The notes under the pieces are model-generated. The model did no database searches, was not told the origin of the DNA, and saw only the letters and a list, made by a program, of their open reading frames with translations. Both the position numbers and the translations under genes were made by a program. Positions 27,233-36,078 of a DNA stretch of 64,000 bases are shown piece after piece. This DNA is from Desulfohalobiaceae bacterium S24 (GTDB taxonomy: Bacteria; Desulfobacterota; Desulfovibrionia; Desulfovibrionales; Desulfothermaceae). How positions within the stretch are numbered: the stretch's first letter is position 1; the number at the start of each line of letters is the position of its first letter. Location: contig JAABTT010000007.1 of assembly GCA_011389765.1 (NCBI GenBank), positions 1-64,000 on the forward strand. Direction: 5' to 3'.

Positions 27233-28250
27233 CAAAGCTGACATGCGACTCCTGGAGCATCTGCTGCGCCCTGAAAGCGGCCCCCAGCAGGGGAGCCCGG
27301 CTGTCCAGGATCACCCGGACCGGAATGGTCTCGAGCAGGGCCTGGTATCGGCCTTTGGCGCTGAAGGCCTCCAGGAAGGGGCCATCCTCCAGAGCCGCCA
27401 GTATCTTCGGGGGGATTCCCCCGCCCAGATAGATCCCGCCGCTGCTCAGCGCGGTCAGGGCCAGGTTCCCACTGACCGCCCCGAGGATGGCTATAAAGTG
27501 CTCCAGGGCCTGCCGGCAGACCGGATGCTCCTTGGCCAGGGCCGTTTCCGTGATCACCCTGGCCGGATCGCCGGACAGCATTTTTTCCTTCAGCCAGGCC
27601 GGTTCCGGGCTGTTGGCCGAGTGCTGCAGCCAGGTGTAGATGTTCACCAGGCCGTTTCCCGAAAGGACCCGCTCCACACTCACGTGTCCGTACTTGGCTT
27701 GGAGAAACCGCCATAGCTCAAGGTCTGCTTCGCTGTTCGGGGCAAAGTCCACATGACCGCCTTCCGAGGGTACAGCCCGGGGACGTCCGTCTTCAAAAAC
27801 AAGCAGGGCCTGGCCCAGGCCTGTGCCCGGGGCCACCACCCCGATGGTCCCGTTTTTCTCCGCCCGGGCCCGGTTCAGAAACCTGAGGCGGTCTCTTTGC
27901 AGCAGGGGTACGGACAGGGCGGTTGCGCTCAGGTCATTGATCAGCTTCACCCGCTCCCAGCCAAAGCGTTTCCTGAGGCCTGCCTCGGAAACCGTCCAGG
28001 GCAGGTTGGTGGTCTTGGAGCGGCCCCTGACCACCGGCCCGGCAATCCCTAAGCAGACACCGGCCGGGGAGACGCTGTACTTGCGGGTGAAGGCATCGAG
28101 TATGTCCTCCAGGCCTGTGGCATCACGGCTGGCGTAGGTCTCCAGGCAGTGCAGGCGCGGGCGCTGTGGTCCTGCCTCGAAGCAGGCGACATTGGTTTTG
28201 GTCCCGCCGATGTCGGCGGCTAGAAGGGTGTGTGGTGATGATTCAGGCAT
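27207..28250 (-). CDS. glk: Glucokinase
   Basis: LLAADIGGTKTNVACFE; LGIAGPVV; APGTGLGQALLV; C-terminal codons and stop lie in the MITE-like repeat. Confidence 0.9.
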   Translation of the reverse strand: MPESSPHTLLAADIGGTKTNVACFEAGPQRPRLHCLETYASRDATGLEDILDAFTRKYSVSPAGVCLGIAGPVVRGRSKTTNLPWTVSEAGLRKRFGWERVKLINDLSATALSVPLLQRDRLRFLNRARAEKNGTIGVVAPGTGLGQALLVFEDGRPRAVPSEGGHVDFAPNSEADLELWRFLQAKYGHVSVERVLSGNGLVNIYTWLQHSANSPEPAWLKEKMLSGDPARVITETALAKEHPVCRQALEHFIAILGAVSGNLALTALSSGGIYLGGGIPPKILAALEDGPFLEAFSAKGRYQALLETIPVRVILDSRAPLLGAAFRAQQMLQESHVSFASGRIRPV

Positions 28251-28542
28251 TGAAGAAAGTGTACACAATCCCGGCCGGTTTGAAAACCCAGCAAAAGTAT
28301 TGCAAAACACAGATCGCTACGCTTTGTGGGTAGGTCGACTCGGGACGTGTTTCCTTACATCCCTTTCAAGAAATTCTTATTCCTGTGGTCCTGGGGGCGA
28401 ATGCAGCCTTTTGCTGCCGGGTTGGGCGGCACATGAGAGTTTATATACTGAGTCGGATAAAGGATATTGAAAAAAATTTGACAACCTAAAACGCTGTCGA
28501 TAATGTAAAAGCATATTTGAAATATAGAAATGGGAGGTAAAA

Positions 28543-28764
28543 ATGATCCATTGGAAGGAACATATTGAGAGCAAGCCTGAAGTTATGCGTGGTAAGCCAA
28601 GGATCAAAGGGACCAGAATTCCCGTAAGTCTTCTCCTTGGGTATTTTGCCGCCGGAAATTCCATGGAGGAAATTCTCGCAGAATTTGAAGGTCTCAATAG
28701 AGATCAACTCTCAGCATGCTTGGATTATGCTCGAGACTTGGCAGAATTCGAGGTTGCAATTTAA
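28543..28764 (+). CDS. DUF433 antitoxin
   Basis: HWKEHIESKPEVMRGKPRIKGTRIPVSLLLGYFAAGNSMEEILAEF. Confidence 0.9.
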   Translation: MIHWKEHIESKPEVMRGKPRIKGTRIPVSLLLGYFAAGNSMEEILAEFEGLNRDQLSACLDYARDLAEFEVAI

Positions 28765-29102
28765 TGGTCCTCAAATTTTTTACAGATCACTGTATCTCGA
28801 ATTTCATCGTTGAATCGCTTCGTCAAGCTGGGCATAAAGTATTCCGCCTTCAGGATTCTATTCCACCCGACTCTCCAGATGCTTTCGTTATTGCCAAAGC
28901 TCAAGAACTTAATGCTATTCTTGTGTCACTTAACGGTGATTTTGCTGATATTGTCACCTATCCTCCTGAGAAATATGCAGGAATATTTTCTCTTCAGCTT
29001 AAAAACCATCCTGAACTCATCCCTCAGATCTTGAGTCGATTACATGCATTTCTTTCTACCCATCCTCAACCCGAATTTTATAGATGTAACAATTGCTACT
29101 GA
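28764..29102 (+). CDS. DUF5615 PIN-like toxin
   Basis: MVLKFFTDHCISNFIVESLRQAGHKVFRLQD; ATG overlaps antitoxin stop. Confidence 0.85.
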   Translation: MVLKFFTDHCISNFIVESLRQAGHKVFRLQDSIPPDSPDAFVIAKAQELNAILVSLNGDFADIVTYPPEKYAGIFSLQLKNHPELIPQILSRLHAFLSTHPQPEFYRCNNCY

Positions 29103-29186
29103 ACTCAGAACCCTGGCCTTGTACCATTGCTGAACGTATTGGCAACCGGACGAAGCGTGAGTCAGGAAAACAAACAGGAGGTGGCT

Positions 29187-29402
29187 ATGCCAAAGTGTGG
29201 AATTTGCGGAGGAGAGGCTCCCAGGCAACCGAAAGTCACGGATGACGGGCGATGTGATCTGTGTCAGAAACCGATTGTCCTCGAAGAGGACCTGGGCAAA
29301 ACCAAATGCGGTTTGTGCGGCGGCGAGGCGCCGCGGCAACCGGAAATCACCGAAGAGGGGAATTGCGAATTCTGCGGCCGCAAGGCCGTCTTGAAGCAGT
29401 GA
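29187..29402 (+). CDS. Small tandem zinc-ribbon protein (duplicated CxxC...CxxC module)
   Basis: KCGICGGEAPRQPKVTDDGRCDLC ... KCGLCGGEAPRQPEITEEGNCEFC. Confidence 0.7.
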   Translation: MPKCGICGGEAPRQPKVTDDGRCDLCQKPIVLEEDLGKTKCGLCGGEAPRQPEITEEGNCEFCGRKAVLKQ

Positions 29403-29444
29403 TCAGGATTCGGTGTCCGGCAGACCGGATGCCGAATCCTGATG
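29402..29444. repeat. Intergenic hairpin
   Basis: ATCAGGATTCGGTGTCCGG cagac CGGATGCCGAATCCTGAT, near-perfect inverted repeat. Confidence 0.75.
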
Positions 29445-29526
29445 GTTTCGACCTGGAATTCTTCGCCGGCATGCTTGCTGCTCCAGGTTACGGTCGTTCA
29501 AACCTAAACAGGTACAAAGGAGTTTT

Positions 29527-30180
29527 ATGACTCCGCAACTTATCGGAATTTCAGGAAGTCCGATCAAGAACAGCAACACGGATCGGTTGGTCCAGGCCGT
29601 GCTTGAAGCCAGTGGTCTAGAGTATGAATTTGTCAAACTTTGCAAGGTCAATATCAAGCCCTGCATCGCCTGCCTGGGCTGCACCGGGGACAATATCTGC
29701 AAAGTCAAGGATGATTTTCCGGAACTTGCAGAAAAGCTGAAAAAGGCTCATGGACTGGTCATCGGCAGTTACCCCCCCTATGCAGTGGTGGATGGTTTCA
29801 GTAAGGCCTTTTTGGAACGCCTTTTTTCCATGCGCCACCAGAATCATCTCAATCAGGGTAAATTAGCCGTGGTCATCACCACCGGTATCGGGCGCGGAGC
29901 CCCCGGTCTGGATGAGGCCGGACAGCAGGTGAGCATGGCCTTGCAGATGGAAGGTATGGAAATCGTAGGCCAAATCAAGGCTGTCGGCAATGCAGAATGT
30001 CTGGTTTGCGGCTATGGCGAGGTCTGCCCCATGTCTGCCTTGCCATGGGTGTTCGGCAAGGATGTCAGGGTGACACCCGATAAGTTCTGCAACGTGGAAG
30101 ATCAGACAGAGGCTTGGAACCGGACCAGCCAACTGGGGCAGAATCTGGCGGCTCGAATCAAGACGCAGACCAACATGTGA
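29527..30180 (+). CDS. Flavodoxin family / NADPH-dependent FMN reductase
   Basis: LIGISGSPIKNSNTDRLVQAVLEASG; ACLGCTGDNICKVKDDF. Confidence 0.85.
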   Translation: MTPQLIGISGSPIKNSNTDRLVQAVLEASGLEYEFVKLCKVNIKPCIACLGCTGDNICKVKDDFPELAEKLKKAHGLVIGSYPPYAVVDGFSKAFLERLFSMRHQNHLNQGKLAVVITTGIGRGAPGLDEAGQQVSMALQMEGMEIVGQIKAVGNAECLVCGYGEVCPMSALPWVFGKDVRVTPDKFCNVEDQTEAWNRTSQLGQNLAARIKTQTNM

Positions 30181-30218
30181 GTTCTGCTCAACTTTGAATA
30201 ATCAGTAGGAGTGAAACA

Positions 30219-30560
30219 ATGGAAAAAAATCATCTCTATGTCTTATGGACTAACGACAATCCGGTGACAGCAGAAAAAATGGTCTTTATGTATACCATCA
30301 ATTCGCTCAAACGCGGCTGGTGGGAAAAAGTGACGCTCATCATATGGGGTGCAACCACGAGGCTGGTCAGTGTAGATGAGGATATTCAAGAAAAAATCAA
30401 GGAAGCCCTGGATGCGGGCGTGCACATTACTGCCTGTAAAGCTTGTGCAGACCAATTGGGAGTGACGGAGGATCTCGAAAAACAGCAAATTGAAGTCATC
30501 TATTGGGGAACTTCATTGACTGACCTCTTAAAAAACAACGAACCTCTATTAACAATCTGA
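30219..30560 (+). CDS. DsrE-family protein
   Basis: MYTINSLKRGWWEKVTLIIWGATTRLVSVDEDIQEKI; ITACKACADQLGV. Confidence 0.8.
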   Translation: MEKNHLYVLWTNDNPVTAEKMVFMYTINSLKRGWWEKVTLIIWGATTRLVSVDEDIQEKIKEALDAGVHITACKACADQLGVTEDLEKQQIEVIYWGTSLTDLLKNNEPLLTI

Positions 30561-30600
30561 AATCCCGCCCGGCACCGCCTGATTTCAAGAGGAGCCGTCT

Positions 30601-31293
30601 ATGATTCTTGCAATCCATTCAAGCCCGAGTACAGGAGGCAATCTGGAAAGGATGGTCATTCGGGTGGCCCAGGCCTCCGATCTGGCCCACGAAGTCGTCA
30701 GACTCAGCGAATTGAGCCTTTTCCCCTGCCGGGGATGCGTACGTTGTGCGAAGGGCAAGCGGTGTGTTCAGGCAGACGATATGTCCCCTCTTTATGAAAA
30801 ACTGGTGGCAGCAAAAGGTCTTATTTTGGGTGGGGTAAATTATAACGGCCGGGTCAATGCCCTGGCTCATATCTTTCTGGAGCGGCTTTTCCCGCTCTAC
30901 CACCAGGAACCTGCCTTTCGGGACATCCCGGCGGCAGTGGTCGCTGTCGGAGGCGAGGACCCCTGTGCAGCAGCCCGTGATATGGCCGGATATCTGAAGG
31001 ATGTTTACTTCTTTCAACTGATCGGCACGGCCTTGTTTGCCTCCGACACCCCGCCCTGTTTTTCCTGCGGCCTGGGGGCACAATGCACGGTCGGCATGCC
31101 GGCCCTGAACTGGTCCCAAGCCGATTTCAAGGCCTTCACCCGGGTTACAAAAGAGATGTTTCAGCGTTTTGAAGACAACGAGGATGCGGTTCTGGGCTGC
31201 GAGCGGCTGGGCCGGACCTTGAAAACAGCCATTGAAGGCAGCTGGAGCCGGCCCAGACCCGGCGGCGGTGTGTATCTTCCCGCCTCTGGATGA
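30601..31293 (+). CDS. Flavodoxin family protein
   Basis: ILAIHSSPSTGGNLERMVIRVAQ; CRGCVRCAKGKRCVQADDMSPLYEKL. Confidence 0.8.
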   Translation: MILAIHSSPSTGGNLERMVIRVAQASDLAHEVVRLSELSLFPCRGCVRCAKGKRCVQADDMSPLYEKLVAAKGLILGGVNYNGRVNALAHIFLERLFPLYHQEPAFRDIPAAVVAVGGEDPCAAARDMAGYLKDVYFFQLIGTALFASDTPPCFSCGLGAQCTVGMPALNWSQADFKAFTRVTKEMFQRFEDNEDAVLGCERLGRTLKTAIEGSWSRPRPGGGVYLPASG

Positions 31294-31294
31294 A

Positions 31295-31435
31295 AATCGG
31301 CCAATTCACGCAGGTTTTGAATCCAGGACATCGCTCACCTTCTGAAGCAAAGAGGACCTCAGCCTCACCGGAAAACACAACGATTCCCACCGGCGAGGCG
31401 TCCATGATCATTTTCAGCGAAGATTCAGAGGACAC
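31295..31435 (-). pseudogene. PAS-domain fragment
   Basis: SLKMIMDASPVGIVVFSGEAEVLFASEGERC resembles a PAS N-terminus; no complete gene around it. Confidence 0.35.
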
Positions 31436-31461
31436 GGTGTTATTACTGCACTCCCTTTTGT

Positions 31462-32106
31462 TTACCCTTGTTTCTCAAACCGAGCCAACTGGCTCTGGGG
31501 AATGATCATAGATCTTCCAAGAAATTGCAAATTCTTGTCGGTACGTTCCAAACAGAGCAGCCTCAGTTCATTCAAGACTCCGGCCGCCGCTGTCTGCCCC
31601 CAGAACCAGTTCTCCAGCTCGGCCTTGGTCCCCTGCCGGCCGGGCTGCGCGGAAACGGCTTCCAAATAATAGGCCTTGATATCCTGGACCGCCGTTCTAA
31701 GAACCGTAGCCAAAGACTGATCGGCCGGGATGCCGGAATTCTCCCGGCCTCGAATGAAACCAACAATCAAGGCGACGGATTCCTCTGGTGTGAGTCCGCT
31801 TGTACCAACCGTTGTCCGGGAGTTGTGCGCCAGGGACAGATCGTACCAGGTGCGCAACTGCGAGGCCTCCTGCTGAAAAGCCTTCAGGAGTCCTTCAGTC
31901 GGACTCAATCCACGGGTCGCAGAAGGAACAAAGGAAACCGGGCAGGCAAAGGGTTCCGAGCCGGTTTCTTCCCGAGGGGCATCCTCGGGATAATCATCCA
32001 GGACCGGACCGCTTTCAGCCTCCAGGAGCCCCATTACCCGGCGAAGCACCCGCTTTTGAAAATCAGGAATAATGAAAATCGGCCACAGATCCGATGCATT
32101 GCTCAT
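31462..32106 (-). CDS. Hypothetical protein overlapping the upstream GrdB-like ORF by 44 bp
   Basis: 214-aa ORF, MSNASDLWPIFIIPDFQKRVLRRVMGLLE; no family recognised. Confidence 0.5.
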   Translation of the reverse strand: MSNASDLWPIFIIPDFQKRVLRRVMGLLEAESGPVLDDYPEDAPREETGSEPFACPVSFVPSATRGLSPTEGLLKAFQQEASQLRTWYDLSLAHNSRTTVGTSGLTPEESVALIVGFIRGRENSGIPADQSLATVLRTAVQDIKAYYLEAVSAQPGRQGTKAELENWFWGQTAAAGVLNELRLLCLERTDKNLQFLGRSMIIPQSQLARFEKQG

Positions 32107-32422
32107 CTGCCAGTTCCTTGAGCCGGTCCAGGGGAAAAATCACATTGAGATCTTCCTGAAAACCGATGCGGTCGAAATTCGTGGAGATATGGCTCATGAT
32201 CACGTCCTTGGCCGGGGTGTCTCTGGGAATCACCCGGTAATCATTGGCACCGACATCAAACGGCCGGTCTCCCCGCCGATGGATACCGGCCGTGGAGATC
32301 AGGGCGACCCGCCGTTTGGACAGGCAGGCCCCCTGCGCAAAGGGCCTGGTTTCAAACGTTGGGCAGGGGACGGACAACAGATGATCACGTTCTTCGGCCG
32401 GCATGTTTTCCAATCGAGCCAT
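32063..32422 (-). CDS. Glycine/sarcosine/betaine reductase selenoprotein B (GrdB)-family protein, apparently C-terminally truncated
   Basis: VALISTAGIHRRGDRPFDVGANDYRVIPRDTPAKDVIMSHISTNFDRIGFQEDLNVIFPLDRLKELADE...GSVADFHYS, then TGA. Confidence 0.7.
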   Translation of the reverse strand: MARLENMPAEERDHLLSVPCPTFETRPFAQGACLSKRRVALISTAGIHRRGDRPFDVGANDYRVIPRDTPAKDVIMSHISTNFDRIGFQEDLNVIFPLDRLKELADEQCIGSVADFHYS

Positions 32423-32958
32423 AGTGCTGCTCCTTTCTGGTTTGAATTTCTGAGATCAAGGCTGAAGGCTACCTCAGATCATTTTGGGATGCTGTAACAA
32501 AGACTACAAATTGAGATCCTTCAACTTCCCGGCAATCATTTCAATATGTTCAAAAACTTCAGGATCATCCTCCCATCGTTTAAAAGAATGTTCCGTCACC
32601 TTCAGCTGTTTCCTGCCTTTTTCGCCCTAGACCTTTTGCGATGCTCCGATTGCAGACACGGTTCCGTATCCACATGTAAAGCAGGGGAGAATAGATGATT
32701 TGAAGCTGATTCCAAGCAAGGTCATTTTTCACCTCTGTGCTAGATTCCGATCCGACCCCTCACCCTTGTTTGCACCCACCATAAGTCTGAACCGGTAAAT
32801 TACTGTAGCAAAGATTACAAAATCCCTATAAAAAAATTCCGCTTTCTTGACGAATCAGGTCCATTGTGCAAGACTGCCTGGAAATACAACAATTCCAGAA
32901 CAATCCATCCACTGGGGCAGTGACTTTTGATATTTGAAAACCCACTCAAGGCGACCAA

Positions 32959-34062
32959 ATGAAAGAAAGTGAAATCGGCGTCGATGCGGAAACCCTCTGG
33001 CAGGCAGCAGACAAGCTACGTGGCTCAATCGACGCGGCGGAATACAAGCATGTCGTCCTTGGCCTGATCTTCCTGAAGTACATTTCCGACGCGTTTATCG
33101 CCCGCCGGGAAAAGCTGGCCGAAGAGCTCAAGGCCGAGGGGATCGAAGGCAAACAGGCCGAGAATCTCCTGGAGCAGCGTGACGAGTATACGGCCGAGAA
33201 TGTCTTTTGGGTGCCGCCGGAGGCTCGCTGGGACAAAATCCAGGCGCGGGGGAAAGACCCCAATATCGGCAAGCTCATCGACGACAAAATCGAACTGAAC
33301 CGCCAGATGAACCGCACGCTTGAAGCCATGGCACGGGCCATCTTCAAGGCGTGGTTCGTAGACTTTGAGCCAGTGAAGGCCAAGGCGGATGGCGCAACCA
33401 GCTTCCGTGGCATGCCACAGCAAGTTTTCGATCAGTTGCCGGATCGGTTCACCGAGTCCGAGTTGGGGCCGGTGCCGGAGGGGTGGGAAGTTAAACGTTT
33501 GGATGAGTGTGTTCACCTAACAATGGGACAATCGCCACCATCGGAACATTACAACAAGGAAGGTACTGGAAGACCTTTTCATCAAGGGGTGAGCGATTAC
33601 GGACCCCGTTTTCCTACGCACCGGGTTTATTGCACAGTAGATGGCCGCTTAGCAGAGCCTGGGGATGTCCTGGTATCTGTTCGTGCACCAGTTGGGCGTA
33701 TTAACGTCGCTGATAGTCAGTTGGTTCTTGGGCGTGGCCTGGCAGGTTTAAGGCACTGTCGTGAGCGACAATCGTTTCTACTTTATTATCTCTACCACAC
33801 GTTTGCAGTGGAAGACGCTATTGGAGACGGAACAATTTATAAGGCAGTAACCAAGCGATTCTTATCACAAATGCCGATTCTATCGCCTCCCGAAGCAATC
33901 ATTGATACGTTTGATGAATTGGTATGCCCATTTGACGACATGATTGCTTCACTTGCACGCGAATGTCGAACACTTTCTTCACTTCGTGACACTTTACTTC
34001 CAAAATTGATTTCTGGAGAAATCAGGGTGCCAAAGGCCATGGAGGGTGCCAATGACGGATGA
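32959..34062 (+). pseudogene. HsdM N-terminus fused in frame to HsdS C-terminal half (deletion chimera)
   Basis: HsdM-like ETLWQAADKLRGSIDAAEYKHVVLGLIFLKYISDAF...NIGKLIDD joined to HsdS-like KIELNRQMNRTLEAMARAIFKAWFVDF + TRD; no MTase motifs. Confidence 0.85.
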
Positions 34063-34404
34063 AGCCTACTCCGAAGCCTTTCAGCTTTCTGCCTGCCGGG
34101 AGTTGCTGGATGCTTACCCGGAGTCCCTGCGGATTCAAGAGCAGGTAGAGGCGCTGGAAGAGGCCATGCCCGACCGCCCCGGGGTGGTGGTTTCGTTCTG
34201 CCGGATGATCATGGTGATCATCCAGATTTTGACGAATACATTGACAACGACTACGGGCCCTTCGAAGTGCTGGGTGCTTCTCTGCTTGCCAGCGAAGCGC
34301 TGTACCGAATTGACTTTCAGGCATACAGGGTGGCCCTGGTGGAGTTCCATCAGGAGCAGAAGGCAGCACCAGCGGACGATGAGCAAGTGAGAGAATCTGA
34401 ATGA
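34052..34404 (+). pseudogene. RM-locus hypothetical gene with -1 frameshift
   Basis: MTDEAYSEAFQLSACRELLDAYPESLRIQEQVEALEEAMPDRPG | PDFDEYIDNDYGPFEVLGASLLASEALYRIDFQAYRVALVEFHQEQK in shifted frame, ending in ATGA overlap with next gene. Confidence 0.65.
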
Positions 34405-35552
34405 ACCGCGTCGCAATCAATCCAGAGTTGATCACTTGGGCGTGCGAGCGTGCGGGGTTGGACGCGATCGACTTGACAGGGCGTTTCCCCAAGCTTCCCG
34501 AATGGGAAAGCGGCACGTTGCAGCCAACATTGCGTCAGCTTGAGAGCTTCGCGCGGACAGTGCATGTTCCCATCGGCTATCTTTTTCTGCCCGAACCACC
34601 GGCAGAGCCGTTGCCGATTCCGGATTTCCGCACCATCGCTGGACGAGGAGACACCCGGCCAAGCCCGAACCTGCTGGATACGCTGTATCTGTGTCAGCAG
34701 CGGCAAGAATGGTTTTGCAACTATGCCCGTATGCATGGCCTGGAGCCGTTGGCTTTCGTTGGTCACTCGCACATAGTGAATGAGCCTGTCGAGGTGGCGG
34801 ACAGGATTCGCAGAGAACTTGGGCTTTCGATTGCCGAACGGCAGCAACTCCCGAGCTGGACTGAAGGCTTGCGCCAGCTCGTGGCCAAATCGGAAGATGC
34901 TGGCGTGCTGGTGATGGCCAGCTCCATCGTGGGCAGTAATAGTCACCGCAAGCTCGACGTGAACGAGTTTCGCGGTTTTGCACTGGTTGATGATCTCGCA
35001 CCGCTGGTATTCATCAACGCCGCTGACAGCAAGTCTGCGCAGATGTTCACGCTGGTTCATGAACTGGCGCATTTGTGGCTGGGGGAAAGCGGCGTTTCTG
35101 ATGTTGAAGCTGGCCGCCTGCCGGATCAGGCGGTTGAGCGCTGGTGTAACACCGTGGCCGCCGAAGTCCTGATGCCGCTTGAACAGTTCCGGGCGACCCA
35201 TGCGCCGGGTGCACCGGTTCTGGAGGAAATCCAACGGCTTGCGCGACTATTCAAGGTCAGCACCCTGGTCGCCCTCCGTCGTTTGTTTGATGCGGGATTG
35301 ATCGACCAGCCAACGCTTTGGGAATTCTATCGGCAAGAGCTGGCTCGAATACGGGCGCTGGACCGAGGAGGAGCGGGGGGTGGAGACTTTTATCGCACCC
35401 TGGGTGCTCGCACGGGTAAGCGTTTCGCCAGGGCCGTATTGTCCAGCACGCTGGAAGGGCAGACCCTGTTTCAGGACGCGTTTCGCATGCTTGGTATGCG
35501 CAAGACTTCCACGTTCTATGCGGCGGCACGGGAGTTGAGGGTTATGCTGTGA
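34401..35552 (+). CDS. ImmA/IrrE-family metallopeptidase with N-terminal XRE-like segment
   Basis: FTLVHELAHLWLGE zinc motif; HTH-like N-terminus. Confidence 0.88.
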   Translation: MNRVAINPELITWACERAGLDAIDLTGRFPKLPEWESGTLQPTLRQLESFARTVHVPIGYLFLPEPPAEPLPIPDFRTIAGRGDTRPSPNLLDTLYLCQQRQEWFCNYARMHGLEPLAFVGHSHIVNEPVEVADRIRRELGLSIAERQQLPSWTEGLRQLVAKSEDAGVLVMASSIVGSNSHRKLDVNEFRGFALVDDLAPLVFINAADSKSAQMFTLVHELAHLWLGESGVSDVEAGRLPDQAVERWCNTVAAEVLMPLEQFRATHAPGAPVLEEIQRLARLFKVSTLVALRRLFDAGLIDQPTLWEFYRQELARIRALDRGGAGGGDFYRTLGARTGKRFARAVLSSTLEGQTLFQDAFRMLGMRKTSTFYAAARELRVML

Positions 35553-36052
35553 GTTATCTGCTTGACGCCAATGTCTTCATCCAGGCCAAGAATCTTCATT
35601 ACGGCCTGGACTTCTGTCCCGCGTTTTGGGATTGGCTGGTCGAGAACAATGCGGCAGGCCAGGTGTTCAGCATTGACAAGGTGGCGGATGAAATGAGCGC
35701 AGGCGAGGATGAACTGACCGGTTGGATACGGACGCACGGGAAGGATTTATTTTTGAAGACCGATGTAGGCGTTGCGGCCCGTTTCGGAGATGTGAGCAAC
35801 TGGGCCATGGGGCAGAACTATGAGGCGGCGGCCATCAACACCTTTTTGCAGGTGGCGGATTTCTATCTTGTGGCCCATGCATTGGTGGGTGGACACGTCA
35901 TTGTGACGCACGAAGTGCCTGCGAACTCGGTAAAGCGCATCAAGATCCCCAATGCCTGTATCGGTATGGATCTTCGATTCATGACGCCATATGATATGTT
36001 GCGGCGGGAGCGAGCGAGATTTGTCTTGGGGCAAAGGGCTGTAGCGGAGTAG
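35549..36052 (+). CDS. DUF4411 (PIN-like) protein
   Basis: YLLDANVFIQAKNLHYGLDFCPAFWDWL; overlaps upstream gene by 4 bp. Confidence 0.85.
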   Translation: MSYLLDANVFIQAKNLHYGLDFCPAFWDWLVENNAAGQVFSIDKVADEMSAGEDELTGWIRTHGKDLFLKTDVGVAARFGDVSNWAMGQNYEAAAINTFLQVADFYLVAHALVGGHVIVTHEVPANSVKRIKIPNACIGMDLRFMTPYDMLRRERARFVLGQRAVAE

Positions 36053-36078
36053 TCTTCCATTTCCGTATTGAAGGAAAT

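Noticed and set aside
32063-32106. TGA after ...FHYS of the GrdB-like ORF as a Sec codon
   Set aside because: Downstream frame (FSKAGASPGNGAPGG*) does not resemble the family and stops quickly.
34046-34390. 114-aa ORF taken at face value
   Set aside because: Second half in this frame (ILTNTLTTTTGPSKCW...) is unnatural; the other frame gives an acidic coherent protein overlapping the next ATG, so a frameshift is more likely.
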